From: Myxococcales bacterium
GTDB taxonomy: Bacteria > Myxococcota > UBA727 > GCA-2721815
Reading direction: 5' to 3'
Length of the DNA stretch: 64,000 nucleotides
Assembly (NCBI GenBank): GCA_002721815.1
Contig: PBLQ01000003.1
Span: 13,888-77,887, forward strand
Positions 10,801 to 23,100 of the stretch are shown here, piece after piece (within the stretch, counting starts at the first letter, position 1; each line of letters opens with the position of its first letter). Made by a program: the position numbers and the translations under genes. The notes beneath the pieces are model-generated. The model saw only the letters and a program-made list of their open reading frames with translations, made no database searches and was not told where the DNA came from.

Positions 10801-13800
10801 GGCGTCCAACACCGATACCATTTGTACATCGGTCGCACCGGAACACCCTTGTTGCAATGCATCGGTTCAGAACTATAACGTGATGCTCTCCGAAAGGCCC
10901 AATGGCACCGAAGACCCAGCGAATCCGTGTTGCGATTTGGCGTATGAATGGCCCAATTTTAGCCCGAGATTATCCAATGAAACCCGGTTCATGAATGAGG
11001 TTGAATTCAGCCAAACGTGTATCGGTGGCCGCGTCACCGAAGCTTTACCGGATGTGTTGGGTGCCTATGTGGCAGCCAATGAGTGGAACAGCGATCGGGT
11101 GGAAAAAGATCTGCTGCATGCGGCTGACAATCCGTGCCAACAAGAAGGGGAAGCGCAAGGACTGGTCAGCACCTGGACTTGGAATGCGGATCGCGGTGTC
11201 CACGAGTCGGGTATTGGCGAGCCTTGTGGATTGTATGTCCGTTTTTACGATGAAGATTTCTCAGAGACCGGACCTCGTGTGGACGTACATTGGGATGAGT
11301 TGGGAACAACCACCGCGACCGCCACTGAAGATTGTCGTTGGGGTACCAAAGGTTATAGCTACAGCCAAGCAGCGGCCTGTGGGCGACATTTTAACGGGCT
11401 GGAAGAGGCAGACAACAACAGCCCCAGCAATGCCTTGGGCTGTGACGCCATTTGGGAAGAAACCCCCGCCTACTACCAGTATCTCATGCCCATTCCTGAG
11501 GATGCCTCCGGATTTCTCAACGTGAAATTCGACATCACAGACGCAGATGCGGATTTCCTAAACCGTCAGTTGTCGGTGGTGGCTTTCGATGTGCCTCAGA
11601 AAAATGTGATCGATGTTCAATGTGAGGTGCAAAGTTACGTGGATGGTGTGCCCGTTTTCACTTGGGACGCCGAAGAGCAGTGTGCTTTAATCGGAGGCAC
11701 TTGCGATGGGGATTCCGAGAAATGCGTGCACGATACGGGGGGCTGTGTCCTCAAGCGTGAAGTGTTTGAAGGCGATTGCGCTTTGGCTGAAATGGGGACC
11801 GAGTTGTTCTTCCGACGCATCGCAAACTCGGCGGAGGCCTACGGGGACTGCCGTTCATTATCGGGAACGGCTTTTTGTGACCCGAACTCCGAAGATTCTG
11901 AAGCGTGTCCAGACAACCCCCTTTGCGACGATTTAGGTTCTCCTGAGGGCATGTGCAACGATGCATCGACTCAGGTGGAAATGTACTACAAAGCCACAGG
12001 CTGTTGGGTATTTGTCTTAGATGAGACCATACGGGATGCGGGCGAAGAGAACGTTTATGGCCTTGACGATAACCCTGACGATGAAAACAGTTCCTATCAC
12101 AGCGTATTGAACGAGGCGGAGCGTTTAACGGCTTGCTGTCAAGGCGATGTGGAAGGCTGCTGTGGTGATGGCGAAACGGGTTGCGATGATTTGTCTGTTT
12201 TTGATGGTGTCGATGCCATCGTGGACGCCAATGATGCAACGGTGACCTACCTCAAACTCAAAGACGAAGCAGAAACCACTTGTAACAATGAAACAGCAAC
12301 TTATCTCAAGGCAAGGTTTGATGTGGGCCAGGATGGGCGTAAAAAGATTGCTTATCGCGTCGAAGGATATGTGTTTGGCGCTGATTTCAAGGCCGGTAAT
12401 GAACTGCCAAGGGGCTATATTTACGATGGCGACACCAACTTCGTATCCGATGATGAACCCTCGCAAGTGCTGACTGATCATGTCTCTGAAATCGAGGTGG
12501 TGATTGGTGAAACTTTTGAGTTGTCAGCCACTGCCTTTGATGATGATTCAATCCGCCAGAAACGCTGGCGTTTGGGAGATGGTATCAGTCAAGATGGGAA
12601 CCATTTGTCTGCGTTTTATCTGCATCCAACACCCGAAAACAGCCCGCACCGTTTGCGCTTTGAAGTGACGGATAGAAACGAAGCCTTGAACTGGCCAGTG
12701 GGCTCCTTGGGGATTGCGGAGGAAGAAAGAGGCCTTAACACCGAAGCGGCATTAGATATTGTGGTGAAAGAGACGCCTGACTGGCTGTCCATCGATACCG
12801 ATGATTTCGAGCCCGCGCTCGATAATGCGGGGGTCAGGGCACAAAGATTGTCGTTTTCTGTGGCGTCCGGCCAAGCGGTAGGCGGTTTTGAACTCAGTTT
12901 TAACCCTCGCGAACCCACAAAGAAGAAGGGCACAATCGTTTTTGATCACCAACAGGATACCTTCGTCGCGGAGGGCCATAATGGTGGAAATCCTTGGTTT
13001 GAACTGTTTGATAGTTCAGAAGTGAGTGTCACCGAATCTGGGACTACCCAGGTGGTGGTGGATTTCTCATTGAGACCCGGTGCTTATTCCAAAGAAAGCC
13101 AATTCGAAAACTGGATATACTATCGGGCCATGGATGAAGGGGGCCTGCCTATGGGGAGAACCGATGCGAACCCAGAAGGATGGTTTCTGTGGCCTTTGGA
13201 TTTTGACGTGTTGCCTTTACAGCATGACTTGATGGTTCAATACGAGGCGAGCAACCAAACCTTGTACCGGTATTTTGGTAGCCCTGTTTCATCCGAAAAG
13301 AACGCGATTTTGGTGTCCATTGCACAATGGGATGCCATGGTGCCATACCGCAAATACCGCCTCAGTCACAACTGGGTGGCGGTGCCGGTGGCGCAGGAAG
13401 TATTTCTGCCAGAACCCACTTTTTTGATCAATTATGGAGACGGTACCCCTGAAGATGCTGGCGAACCGCACCTGTTTGCCATTCCCGATGGCTATACCCT
13501 GAGTGGTACAGTTTACTTTGGTGACGAGTGGGAGGTGCCCACCACCACGACATTCTTGAAGTTTGCCGGCGACTGGGATGGGGATGGACTGGCCAACTAT
13601 GAAGACCCCGATAACGACAATGACGGCTACTGCGATAAGGCAGAAACGGTTGAAGGGGTTTGCACGGCCGCTTCCGTTTGTGAGGATGAATCGGATGCCG
13701 CCACCTGTAGCGAAGTACCTGATGCATTTCCGATGGATACGGCGCAGTGGACGGATAAAGATGGCGATGGTTTCGGTGACAACTGGGCCGGCTGCGATAC

Positions 13801-16800
13801 TTACGGTTTAAGAGTCCCTCCCACAGAGACCTGTCGCGGCGATGATTTTCCCGGTGACCCAAATGAAAACCGCGATGTGGACGGTGATGGTATCGGTGAC
13901 AATGAAGACCCAGATGATGATAACGATGGCCTCACGGATGTGTACGAACTGTATATTGGCAGTCACCCCGAATTACGAGATTCGGATTTCGATTTTCTCA
14001 GAGATGATATTGAACTTGAGGTCATGGGTGAGGCTTTGGCCATGGCCGATTCAGATGGTGATGGGCTCATCAATATCCTTGATCGAGACTCCGATGGGGA
14101 CGGGGTCTTTGACGGTGATGAAGAAGGGTCACAGACCGATTATGACGGAGATGGAAAGATCGCGATTGTAGATCCGGACTCGGATAATGACACGGTCTTG
14201 GATGGCGATGATTCGGTACCAGTTGGTTGGCCTGGCAGCGGCATGGGTGGAAGTGCCGGCAATGGCCCTCAAGGCGGGGCAGGTGGCTCTATAGATGTGA
14301 ACCATTGGCGTGCTGATTTACCCGCGGGATTCATCGAGACAGAGGTGACCTTTCATGCTTACGGGATTTTTGGAGAAGCCTCTCGTTTAGAGCACCCCAC
14401 CGAGTTGTGTTGGAGTCTTTGTGGCGGCAGGTGTTTGTCGGGTAAGGACCCCGATTGGGTGATTAACCGATCCACCAGTTCGGTCTATGTGTCGAACAGC
14501 GATATGAGTCATTCAAATATCAAAGCTGAGTTTGAGGCTCAGTTAGAAGAAACAGAGTGGGAGCTGGAAGGGGATATTGAATTAAACGATTATTACTTAG
14601 AGGCCGTATCAGAAATGTCATGGGGAGGGACCTCTGGATGTCACCCCAATGAGTTTAAGTTTACTTACGATCACTACACATACGAATATAAAGCAAAGTT
14701 AAGAAACAAGGGCTATGAACCGTTTGAAGACCCTGTGTCAGGCCAAGAACATCACTATCGGTTTGATACGGTTGCCGTCCAGAATTATAAAGAAAACAAG
14801 TATGTGTTTGAAATGACGTTAGACCACCAAGCGCTGGTTCGTGACCTTGGCGCCTCGGATGCAACTTTATTGATGCGGTATTATTTGGTGTCTAAGAACT
14901 ACGACAACAATACGGTGTTAAGCCAGGATGCTGTTTTTCATGAAGCCACCGTTGCCGTGAGACGGTTGACGCAACAAACGGGTTCCCCCCTTTTCACCTT
15001 CGAGGTTGTTGTGCCTCGAGACGCAGTGGAAGAAATCGCACTGTCATCGGGTCAAAGTTCACAGGGACTTTTCACCGCCGGGCTTCTTTTGTATCCCATG
15101 GCAGAAATTGAGGGTGGGCAAAACGACGGCGCCGTGGCTGGTTTTAACTTTAACCAGTACGCACCTAAAGTGACTGGCGTGGTGCACAATACCGGCGGTC
15201 TTCACATGCGTCTCATCACCAAGCGCGTCAGTGATACAAATCAAGTCGCCAGTTATTTTGGATTTGTGGGGCCGAGCGTCGGACAGGCTTATGTGTGCCA
15301 AGAGGACAGTGACTGCTCTCAAGGATTTTGCGACAACGGACAATGCTCGGATACCGTGGTGGAACCGGGCCGCTTACAAGCCAATATCTATGGTTTGACA
15401 TTTGACGACGCTGAGGCTTGGCCTTCTTCAAATAAAGACAGGGTGGATGAAATTTTGGGTTGGCAAGGAAAAATCAGCTTTGCCGATGGGACGCGCATTT
15501 ATGTTGTTAACGGCCTGAATGGACAATACCTAGGAAAACCGCGGCTCGGTGCACTAACCTTAGGAGACGTGGATGGGATTCTTATTCTTGCTGATCATGC
15601 GTCCAATGCAGAGGCTATGAAATTAGATGTTTTTCGGCAGTCGGACTTTCAGGAACAAGAGTGTCGTCTCATATTAACTGAGAATAATTGTGGTTTAGAC
15701 TTGGTGGCGTGCCAAGCGCCCCGTCATTGTCGTTCTCCATATGAAATGACTTTAGAACCCGAATGGTTTGAATTTAAAGACCCCACGATTGGTAACGGGG
15801 GTCAAACGCTTCATGCGGCTGAAGTTGTAATGCTCGATGTCAAAATGGAAAATCAACGTCAAGTCTGTCTCGACGAAGGGTGGGACTGCCATGAAGGAGA
15901 GCTCGAGTCGACCGTGCTAGAGACTCTCGATACGATAAACACCATCGGTGGGGTGGTTAAAGACCAATTTGGTCTTTTTACGAATCCTCAGTTAACGGCG
16001 TATTATGGTTATTATACGGGTCTGGCTCCGAGTAATAGGCATGTAAAGACGGGCTCGGTGTCTCAAAATATCGTCCTCTCTGAAACCTATTTTGGTAACC
16101 CGCAGTGGGATAAACGCGGGAAGGTTTTTGCTGATTTGGATTTATATGAGCAAGAGAATCGGAAAACCATTCGGAACTTTTTCACAGATAAATATACGGT
16201 GACCCTGGAAACACGACCGATTCTTGATGGGGACAATAATGTGACGGGGTGGCGTGTTTTTGAGGTGGGTAACGAATTTAAGCGCACCGGTAAGGGGTTG
16301 GGAACCACCGAAAAGAAAGCCAAAAGGGTGACGGGCGTTCACAATGCAGGCCAAACCATGAAACTTGACGGTTTCGATGAAGTGGAAATCACCACCCTCA
16401 CAGGTCAAAAGAAGAAAATTAAGGTACCCCCTGATAACCCACTTTTTGAAAAGCACGGCGTGGATATGGAGCAAGTGGTACGACATACCCAAGACTCGAT
16501 TCGTATTAATAATGCTGTGAACATTGTTGGGATTGTGGTTGGGGCCGCAGATGTATGGGTGGCGTATCGCGACGACAACTTCGGTGAAGTGGTGTTCGCT
16601 TCTGCACTGTTGGCTCTAGATATCGGGATGGCAGTTTTTGAGTATCAACAGCAGATGGCGATGTTGCACAACATGTCTAACGCGTCAGCACAAAACTTAA
16701 CCAGGTTTGGGCGCACCATGAAATGGTGGGGGAAGTGGGGCGGCCCCATTATGACGATTATTTCAAGTGGCCTTTCATTCAAAAGCATGTGGGACAATCG

Positions 16801-17176
16801 TGACAACCCGGTAAAATTACGCGTTGCCTGTAAGAATGCCATGGTGAACGGGATTGACGCGGGTGCTGCGTCCTTGGCTCTGTTTGCGTCCCCAGGCGTG
16901 GGCCAAGCGGTGGGTATCGTCTACATCTCATGGGGGGCTGTGAGTGCCACTGCGAGTTTAATGGGGGTCAACCCGCGCGCCCATGACTTGGTTGGCAGTC
17001 CCACGCGTGCGGCTTCGACAATGGCTGGCTACTTTTTTTCGAATGATATTCCCTCGGATTATTGCGGCTGGGCGATCGATGATGCCATGGCCGATTACTA
17101 CTATGTGCTTGAGTACAAAGTAGAAGACCGTAACGAATGGGTCGTGCCTATTTGGCCACCAGGAATGGAGCCATGA
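4889..17176 (+). CDS. Giant Cys-rich repeat lipoprotein (~4,095 residues)
   Basis: The ATG at 4889 is chosen over the one at 4880 because AAGGA (4876-4880) then lies eight bases upstream. The signal peptide ends in a canonical lipobox, LLTAC. Order of modules (approximate residues): fifteen DUF4215 'Myxococcus cysteine-rich' repeats (CGDG ... CDDGN) at 45-705; a repeat-poor beta-rich region resembling a propeller at 705-1535; two more DUF4215 repeats near 1545-1620; five MopE-like repeats ([10 protein letters not shown]) at 1720-1945; a Cys-rich region; Asp/Gly calcium-type repeats (DxDGDG) at 2895-3110; a Gly/Ser hinge; and a C-terminal part with three or four hydrophobic helices at 3875-4040. 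It is probably a disulfide- and calcium-stabilised surface adhesin or scaffold. The stop overlaps the next start (ATGA), so the two giants are likely translated together. The role of the hydrophobic C-terminus is unknown. Confidence 0.88.
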   Translation: MTRNMGFFLFLLLTACPQGGPNVADTDPAPVHLQKPRIEQQMPPSVCGNGILENGEDCDDGNTITEACSPQEDQCEICTSDCSLSIQVNEAECGNGIVEFGETCDDGNAETESCAYGLEACTVCDANCDLTAGVARFCGDGFQNVTEGELCDDANADDGDGCGSSCQVETGYACAGTTCEPICGDGIVVGTETCDDGNNETESCDPQLEQCDICNGDCVLVTVNNVATCGNGVVEIGEACDDHNTVTENCDPYISECVVCSEVCEWATVERVPVCGDGFWESPEQCDDGNLEVEDCAYGETGCTVCGTTCDYVLGNARRCGDGQVNVDDGESCDDGNQLTESCAPGVLECEVCDSACETRSLVLEAVCGNGILEGDELCDQGATPPTVCEYGDLACSLCDAECQPVEPTLHYCGDGVLDETEACDDANLLTGDGCGVACEVEAGFACDGTVCQAICGDGFILGAETCDDGNTTDQDGCSGSCLVEHGFVCVGDTMSDCASTCGDQLTASDEGCDDGAQNDGDGCTALCEPETGYYCDVLVSPAVCSISCGDGVKAAAEACDDGNLAALDGCNENCEIEQGYDCSSGVCVAICGDGLTLGGEVCDDGNLDTGDGCDASCSVEFRWACVPGNAGSLCSTLCGNGELDYGEACDVALDPNGCSDDCLFEPFCGDGLLNDGESCDDGNTMDEDGCDANCMIEEGFQCHSVNDAVLRRVHRLSAFDAAGPFVYWADDAGYVERLRIEGRRWERQRIAPDNTGDVYVEDLVAAPLGALLLTRHIQDEISEKKLWWVQGQRWGAPDALFPVPVPDVLADVTLNALVKKGDTLVLQGKSATGEAHVALVGWRHVLAPDTCLAALTSMPECRPTKVIATGHQFTPEVVIAPAQNMLWLSHVSGDEVTSSRSWVGIDLAAETVDVPNCADSDACFQLQIPVGVRSVAAVEDYLLVLAEDGVLRSYDATFTEVVSPYGAPEPINASKIVGDGHRLWAVFGGNVLPFVPGLGTTSNTSGVGQYKVRRTKQGWVSAKLDPGGLHPLRQTAGPLSHCTKESFDFHTEEGDMVIGSLAAGANRGWNAGGYVSGSFAGHPTAGSVNAAGRDGWLMGANGAGQVTLKMVAQSVDSTNAPLEVEDRTDWVTKDPSTGDLWVAATFCKNAQEDCAARWLRQEGQTWVQQTVTSTAEAGMIALLTRLDAKGTTIHQTYFGASNLKFMGNTLDRHGNIYVTLNYQGALNITSESGAVFDLPNANVNQSLVIKIDRAGAIVWTQELKGDANVIASALAIYPLATGEQLMAVSGWFKGQLHPELGNGLAQGNEEDGFVALFRESDGALAHERTVVMGAEANNRVTGIAAHPDGSFWITGWAAHPLSAAQNGATQTVSMSGDEIDELSYAFVVRLSQGGETNFGRRLHFGEESVRSLGVQALDRGGAMVWLYSDGNAQARYASQVVRMESDGHLSWRRTIADVSPFVVRPVLPAAIGLRDFMMGFQVESPTPLSVSQVIHNGGEVNDEMLSLGAAGLPYQRQTVIFNMRTMPFDPSCTEATSCVASCGDGFLGPEESCDDGNNSSLDGCSSACEIEPGFVCFGERSSVCQSLCGDGLVSSHEVCDDGNLDDGDGCNVFCRVEPSFVCVNESETPSLCTTDSSVVSDCEANEDCVDSASQPVGQIAYVAPGCAAGDCDGKLDRCQFNQVGERLSCGQTDGACSTGFRTCTNDLVWSVCVGAQLKAPEICDGLDNDCDGDIDEGIPNLRCGTGACANVVAACSENIPQTCEPLDMATTEVCNGLDDDCDGEIDEDLPALISCGTGACEKFVPACVNGIPGYCEAGAPLPETCDGQDNDCNGEVDDLPEVVCGRGACLNRMVPCEDGAIVECEPLDAATDETCNGLDDDCDSFVDEGLQPWDEGDGVCRNIVASCEDGASVPQPEPLPLDVRERCNRLDDDCDGVIDENLNCDFRCELYRESNVCCNNWFYDRTQEVGASNTDTICTSVAPEHPCCNASVQNYNVMLSERPNGTEDPANPCCDLAYEWPNFSPRLSNETRFMNEVEFSQTCIGGRVTEALPDVLGAYVAANEWNSDRVEKDLLHAADNPCQQEGEAQGLVSTWTWNADRGVHESGIGEPCGLYVRFYDEDFSETGPRVDVHWDELGTTTATATEDCRWGTKGYSYSQAAACGRHFNGLEEADNNSPSNALGCDAIWEETPAYYQYLMPIPEDASGFLNVKFDITDADADFLNRQLSVVAFDVPQKNVIDVQCEVQSYVDGVPVFTWDAEEQCALIGGTCDGDSEKCVHDTGGCVLKREVFEGDCALAEMGTELFFRRIANSAEAYGDCRSLSGTAFCDPNSEDSEACPDNPLCDDLGSPEGMCNDASTQVEMYYKATGCWVFVLDETIRDAGEENVYGLDDNPDDENSSYHSVLNEAERLTACCQGDVEGCCGDGETGCDDLSVFDGVDAIVDANDATVTYLKLKDEAETTCNNETATYLKARFDVGQDGRKKIAYRVEGYVFGADFKAGNELPRGYIYDGDTNFVSDDEPSQVLTDHVSEIEVVIGETFELSATAFDDDSIRQKRWRLGDGISQDGNHLSAFYLHPTPENSPHRLRFEVTDRNEALNWPVGSLGIAEEERGLNTEAALDIVVKETPDWLSIDTDDFEPALDNAGVRAQRLSFSVASGQAVGGFELSFNPREPTKKKGTIVFDHQQDTFVAEGHNGGNPWFELFDSSEVSVTESGTTQVVVDFSLRPGAYSKESQFENWIYYRAMDEGGLPMGRTDANPEGWFLWPLDFDVLPLQHDLMVQYEASNQTLYRYFGSPVSSEKNAILVSIAQWDAMVPYRKYRLSHNWVAVPVAQEVFLPEPTFLINYGDGTPEDAGEPHLFAIPDGYTLSGTVYFGDEWEVPTTTTFLKFAGDWDGDGLANYEDPDNDNDGYCDKAETVEGVCTAASVCEDESDAATCSEVPDAFPMDTAQWTDKDGDGFGDNWAGCDTYGLRVPPTETCRGDDFPGDPNENRDVDGDGIGDNEDPDDDNDGLTDVYELYIGSHPELRDSDFDFLRDDIELEVMGEALAMADSDGDGLINILDRDSDGDGVFDGDEEGSQTDYDGDGKIAIVDPDSDNDTVLDGDDSVPVGWPGSGMGGSAGNGPQGGAGGSIDVNHWRADLPAGFIETEVTFHAYGIFGEASRLEHPTELCWSLCGGRCLSGKDPDWVINRSTSSVYVSNSDMSHSNIKAEFEAQLEETEWELEGDIELNDYYLEAVSEMSWGGTSGCHPNEFKFTYDHYTYEYKAKLRNKGYEPFEDPVSGQEHHYRFDTVAVQNYKENKYVFEMTLDHQALVRDLGASDATLLMRYYLVSKNYDNNTVLSQDAVFHEATVAVRRLTQQTGSPLFTFEVVVPRDAVEEIALSSGQSSQGLFTAGLLLYPMAEIEGGQNDGAVAGFNFNQYAPKVTGVVHNTGGLHMRLITKRVSDTNQVASYFGFVGPSVGQAYVCQEDSDCSQGFCDNGQCSDTVVEPGRLQANIYGLTFDDAEAWPSSNKDRVDEILGWQGKISFADGTRIYVVNGLNGQYLGKPRLGALTLGDVDGILILADHASNAEAMKLDVFRQSDFQEQECRLILTENNCGLDLVACQAPRHCRSPYEMTLEPEWFEFKDPTIGNGGQTLHAAEVVMLDVKMENQRQVCLDEGWDCHEGELESTVLETLDTINTIGGVVKDQFGLFTNPQLTAYYGYYTGLAPSNRHVKTGSVSQNIVLSETYFGNPQWDKRGKVFADLDLYEQENRKTIRNFFTDKYTVTLETRPILDGDNNVTGWRVFEVGNEFKRTGKGLGTTEKKAKRVTGVHNAGQTMKLDGFDEVEITTLTGQKKKIKVPPDNPLFEKHGVDMEQVVRHTQDSIRINNAVNIVGIVVGAADVWVAYRDDNFGEVVFASALLALDIGMAVFEYQQQMAMLHNMSNASAQNLTRFGRTMKWWGKWGGPIMTIISSGLSFKSMWDNRDNPVKLRVACKNAMVNGIDAGAASLALFASPGVGQAVGIVYISWGAVSATASLMGVNPRAHDLVGSPTRAASTMAGYFFSNDIPSDYCGWAIDDAMADYYYVLEYKVEDRNEWVVPIWPPGMEP

Positions 17177-20100
17177 TGGTAAATAAAAAACGCTCGGCCA
17201 GTGGGCTTACATGGTGCACACTTGGTGCCTTTATCTCTCTTGTTTTCGCAGCTGCACCATCGGTCGCGACAACCGAAAATGTCCTTTCCTTTGATGGCAA
17301 TGATCACGTCCTGTTGATGGAAGGCAATGACCTTGGCTATGCCCCCAGCCGAACGGTGGAAGGGTGGTTTTATCTGAACAACATCGACGGAAACCCAAAA
17401 ACCATTTGGGGAGGGGGCACCACTTGGAACCATTCTTGGATGTTGTTTGTTTCCAGTGGGCGCATTCGGCTGCAGCTGTGCCAAAGTTATGTTTGTGATG
17501 ACGTGACGTTTGCTTATAACGACGAATCAGGCGCTGTGCAGGGAGCGGTGGCCGCAAATCGTTGGCATTATTTTGAGTTGAGCGTGTCTTCTACAGCGCC
17601 TTATTTGGATTTTTCATTAGATGGTGACCCCATTTTAACGGTCGATACCGCGGTCTTCGGCAATACCGATTTTGACAACCTCTACACGTATTTAGGGCGG
17701 CGTTCTGAATTGAGCACTGCTAATTTTTTCAACGGTTACCTCGATGAGATCAAAATCTCGAACGCAGCGGGGGTTCGGGTGCTGTACAATATGGAGGACA
17801 CGGCAAGCACTACTTTTCTTAACTCATCTCAAGGAGTTAACCTGTACGGGACCATTCACGGCGCCTCTTATGCTACTTACGAACCTCCAAAACTGAATTC
17901 AAATATAGAATTCCTCAATGTGAGCGATGCTTCTGCACCAGGTTCCGAAATCGGTGCACTGTCGTTCGATAACCCTAACAATACTGTTATTGTAGATATG
18001 GGTATCGAAGAGGACATCCACAGTCCTAATTTTTCGGTGGCCAAGGATGTGTCTACATGGAAACTCTATTGGAGCGCCGATGCATACACCGTGGGATACG
18101 GCAACGAATGCATCATGCTTCGCATTCAGACTTCGGACGGTCGTTTTTGGGAAACTGTGCCGGTGGGTGTGTGCTTCAATGATGACGCAGGGGATTCCGC
18201 GCCACCCACACTTCTCGAAGACTACCTGTGGGGTGATTTATCCACCGGCCCGAACGGTGTGGCCACATCCATGACGATTTCGGACCCCGACGGGGACGCT
18301 ATCCAAAGCGTCAGCATCACCACGCCGGTTTGGGATTGCGATTTAGCTGAAATTAATTGCAGTTGCGAACAATACAACAGTTGTGGGGTCGGGGTGAACG
18401 GAGATTTGGTGAGCTTGGCCCAAAACTCTGATACAGGGGCCTACGAGCTTATTTGGCAAAGCGATATCCTGCTCAAAACCGATGACTACAACAAGGTCTA
18501 CGCACTGCGTGATGCCCCTGATGATGAACCCGAAAAGTATGGCAACGGCACTTACCGCGAATGTGGCACCTTTGGAGATGTGGACAGTCACCCGCTAACG
18601 GTTTCTTTTATCCATTTTGAAGTCACCATGGTGGACGACAATGGTGTTTCTGACACAAAAGCAGTTCGTATGGGTTTATATCACTCAGATCCACTGCCGT
18701 ATTTTTCTTCGATAAGTGGTTGCAGTGGCGGCAATGACTGTACGCTAACCCTCGAACAGCACGACCTGGGTACGGATTCGGAGGCCCCGCAATATTTGGT
18801 GTCAGATTTGACAGATGGCACCGTGGGGCTCAATGAAGTGAGTGGGAGCCTGGGGAACGATGCCACCGATACCTCTTTGGGAGTCGGTGTTTGGTGCCAC
18901 CCGGACCATTGTACCAGCGGCAAATGGCAATATGCAGAAAATCAAGCCGCCATTGATGCCGATGGTGAATCGGCTTGGCAAAGCATTCCTACCAAATCGC
19001 CGCCGCAATACTACCTGGGGGGGAACCCTGCGGGCTTTGCGTATTATCCCTATCTTTTGCTGCCCGCCGATGCGATTTTACGGTACCGCTATGACCACCA
19101 AGAAGACGATTGGAACAACATTCTCAATGACGAGGAACCGCTGCTCATGCGTTTATGGGACGGTCGCATTGGCCAGCCCTTCACCTATTGGACGGGCCAG
19201 GCACAGCAATACAACCAAGCGCCGTACTATTATTACTGCGAGCGCGACGGGTCACTCAGTTTGGCTGAACACTGGTTGACGCCTGATATCGTTGAAACAC
19301 CTCAGCCCCCTGAGATTATCATCGAAGAACCATCTGTTTTGGCTGCATTAGAATTGTTTGAACTTTGCAGCAACGACGATGACTGTACCACCGAAGGCGG
19401 GACTGATATTTGTACCGAGGGGTACTGTCACGATGCCAGCGAAACTGCACCGACCAAGTACACCGTGAGTGGGGAATTTCGCGATGCGAACATTTTTGAC
19501 GGCCATTCATTCACCATTGAGGTGGAGCCAGGAAAAGAGTGGGCGGTGGCTGCCACCGCATTGGAGATCAGCGACCGAGCAGAAGGGTCGGTCTCGGGTA
19601 CCTTCACTTTTGAAATTGATTTGATCGATAATTTCTACGGCACCGTGGAACTGACCTTGGTGCTGGTCGAAGATACGGTGAACGCGTTAAGTGACACTGA
19701 GACGGTGACGCTGACCGTCGCAAACCGTGAAGATGACTTGTCTTGGCAGTCTCACGGAGGGCGGGTTTTCCGGGCCGCGAATTCCCATGACGGTGCAAGC
19801 TTTCTCGAGTTGCCCAGTGGGCAAACCCAGTTGGCGTTTTCAAATATTGGTACGGTTGAATTTTGGTACAACAGCATCCCCGGTGAAATGGACACCGGCC
19901 CTTTGTTCACCAATCATGTGAATGGCATATTTGTTCAAACCAACATGCGTCCCGTGCGTTGCAGCGAAATGAGTGATTCAAGCCCCAGTTGCGATTATTG
20001 TGGGGCAGGCATTCAGGCGACGAACGATATCCTCGATGTGTGTTACATGAACGGGCAAAGCTTGGATGTTGAAGTGGCCCGTTTGTGTTTTCGGCAAGGG

Positions 20101-23100
20101 GACCCTTCCTATTGCAGTTCCATTCAGCAGCCGCTTTGGGGCGATGGCGTTACATCACATGGGACTGTAGGCCCGTTTGCCAACGGCGAATGGATGCACC
20201 TGGCGGTCACACTGGAAGACCGGGAAGGGGATACCTATTTGCGATTGTACCGTGATGGAGAGGTGCTGCCTTTCTCTGCTGGTGCGGGCGGTGCATTGGT
20301 GGAAATGGATGAGATGTTGGTGACCTCCGTAGCGGATAACCCCAATGGCGTCACGACCCATTCCGTTGGCTATTCAAGTGGCACGCAGGGGCTATCGGTA
20401 GAATTAGACAACTTTAGGGTTTGGGGCCAAGTTCGTTCTCAAGAACAAATCCAGAAATACCGTTTCCAGCTGGTGGAACCCGACAGTTACGGTCTGGCGA
20501 TCCAGTTGGATTTTAATCAACCGTATGTGGATGGCGGCGTATTTCGAGTTCCTAATTGGACGCACGCCTGTCTCGAAGGTGCCTCAGAGTGCATTCATGC
20601 GCAGCTCAAGCGCTGTGAATCAAATTCAGGCTCTGGAGGGTATTCCTGCAGTCACAATGTTGGTGACGGCGGACTGGAATCCATCGATTTTGATACTGCT
20701 TTCACCATGGCGGCAGCCACTGAAAACCTGAGCCATTTCCTTTTTCCTCGAGGAGACTGGTTTGAAACCAAGTATTCGCAGGCCCAACTTTACCCAGACC
20801 TGTGGTTGTCAGAGGACGTGGAACTGCCGTTTCAGCTGTCCTGGATCGACCCAGATGCAGATGTTGAACCCTATGTCAGTCTCGGCCTCACCGATGACTC
20901 GGCCAACTCTGATGATTTTTCAGTGATACCTGGTAATGCAGGTGCAGGGTCATTCGTTTTAAGACCAGAGCAGGATTTCGTGGGGCAGGTGACCCTCGAA
21001 GGCGGCTTATCATTTACCAGTGGTCTCAATACGGTCGAGCTGCCCGAAACACCCACCTTTCAGGTGAATGTGGAAGATGTGAACGACCCGCCCGTCGCGC
21101 TGTCTTTTGACCCCGCCCCTGGTTGTTACGGATTGGCTGGCTTCGAAGAAGAAAATGCCGAGAACGTTTGCACCGTCAATTTGAAAGATCTTTTTTTAGA
21201 CCCAGATTCAAGCCTGGATGACATGACCGTTACCATTGAACACGAATATGCCGAGGGCTCTTTTGTTGAAGTGACTTTGTGCGACGATAACGTGTCCGAT
21301 ACGATATGTTACCAGTTGAGCGATTTGGCAACCCCAGAGTACGATACTGGTGACCTGGATTTGGAGATTCGTTTCGCGGGTGATGGGGATGTTGATTGTT
21401 TGGATGTGGGTGAAACCTATATCTATGACTTTCGCATCACTGTGCTCGATCAAGAGAACCTTGGCGATGAAACCCGTGTGGCCATTGAAGTGACCGGCAA
21501 GGCCGATAAACCTATTGCCCTGAACACCAGTATTCAAGTTGGTCAAGACATTACTGAAGCTGAGCAAGACAACGAGGGGCAGCAAATCTCGGACATCCTC
21601 ACCACGTTTGATTATACAGACCAAGACTTTTGTGATGGAGATTCCGGTGGGCAGGGTGGCCTCTTTGTTGATCAAGTGCTGAGCGGACATTGGCAATATA
21701 AGTCACATCAAGGTGCGCCGGCATGGCTAGACATGGAGCCCACAGCGTCCACCGTGGGGCTTTACCTCAATCACACCGCGATGATTCGAGTGCGCCCTGA
21801 TGGGATACATGGTCTTACCAATGCCAACTTCAACGCACATGTTTGGGATGGCAACGAAGTGTCGGACGATTCGATTAATTTTTACCAAAACATTGTTGAA
21901 CTGGACGGACCCGTGACCTTGGCAACGAACGAAAGTCCCTCACTGACTTGTGAAGGATGGTTTGAAGATGCGCTATTGCGTCAGGGGGCGATGAATACTT
22001 GTTCTTTTAACTTGGTTGATTTGTTTTCCGTCCCTGCGCCCCAAGACCAATACACGGTGGCTTTGGCCGCATCGGCGGATGGGACTGGCCTCGTCTCTTG
22101 GGCAGAGTTGGTATCTGCCAACATGGACGAGACGGGACGTCCCGCAGAAATCGCCGGTGATGCACAGGTGACTTGTTTGGGCGGAGGTGAAACGTCCATG
22201 CATACCTTGTACGTGGTGGCGACTGACGAGGGAGATCGGCAGTCGGTGGCAGCAGTGGCCGTTTCTGTGAATGGTGTGAATGACAGTCCGGTGGTTCATG
22301 GTGCTGGATTCACTTTGCCGGAAATTGACGAGAACAGCTTTGACTATGAAGGAGTACTTTTAGGACCCTTACTCAATGACCCATCTGTTATCTCTGATGC
22401 AGATCATTGTGAAGAGATAACCACTTTGGGATTGGCAGTGGTGGGAACCACTGGTTTGCCCTGGGAGTATCGTCTGGAGGGGACCAGCAGTTGGACGGTT
22501 ATTGAGCAGCTGAGCGCGCAAAACGCCATTCTTCTGCCGGCAGGGGTCACGCTCAGGGCACAGCCGAACGGGCAATCCGGGGGAATGGCCACGCTGACGG
22601 CTTACGCTTGGGATGGGACCGGTGGCCTGCAGCCCTTCACCCCGCAAGACATTTCAGATGCCGCTCTTCGTGGGGGCATGGCGAGCTTGTCCGCTGATGC
22701 GGTCACTCTGGAACAAATGGTTTTTGAGGTCACCAACCCACCGGTGTTGACGGCCGGTACCCTAGAAATCGCGGAGTCGGCCAACGTGGGTTCAGTGTTC
22801 GAACATCCCGTTGGGATTGAAGACGAAGATGGCGGGAACTACGTATTTGGCCTCGTGACGCCGCCCGCAGACCTGCCTTTTTCAATGGACCCTCAAACGG
22901 GGGCATTAACGCTGGTTGCATCTTTGGACTACGAGGTTCAACCTTCCTATGAACTCACTTTACGGGTCACCGATGGGGCTGAAGATGTTGATGTGGCGCT
23001 TAATATTCAGGTCCTCAACGAGAATGATTCTGCACCGGAAATTAGTGGTTGCCCGTCCGAGCTGTTGTTGAACGGCAGCGAATCGGTGGATATGGTGCTG

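Noticed and set aside
17137-17172. Start of the second giant gene at 17137
   Set aside because: It would add 12 residues in front of a clear signal peptide and overlap the upstream gene by 40 bases; ATG 17173 has the better ribosome-binding site and the common ATGA overlap.
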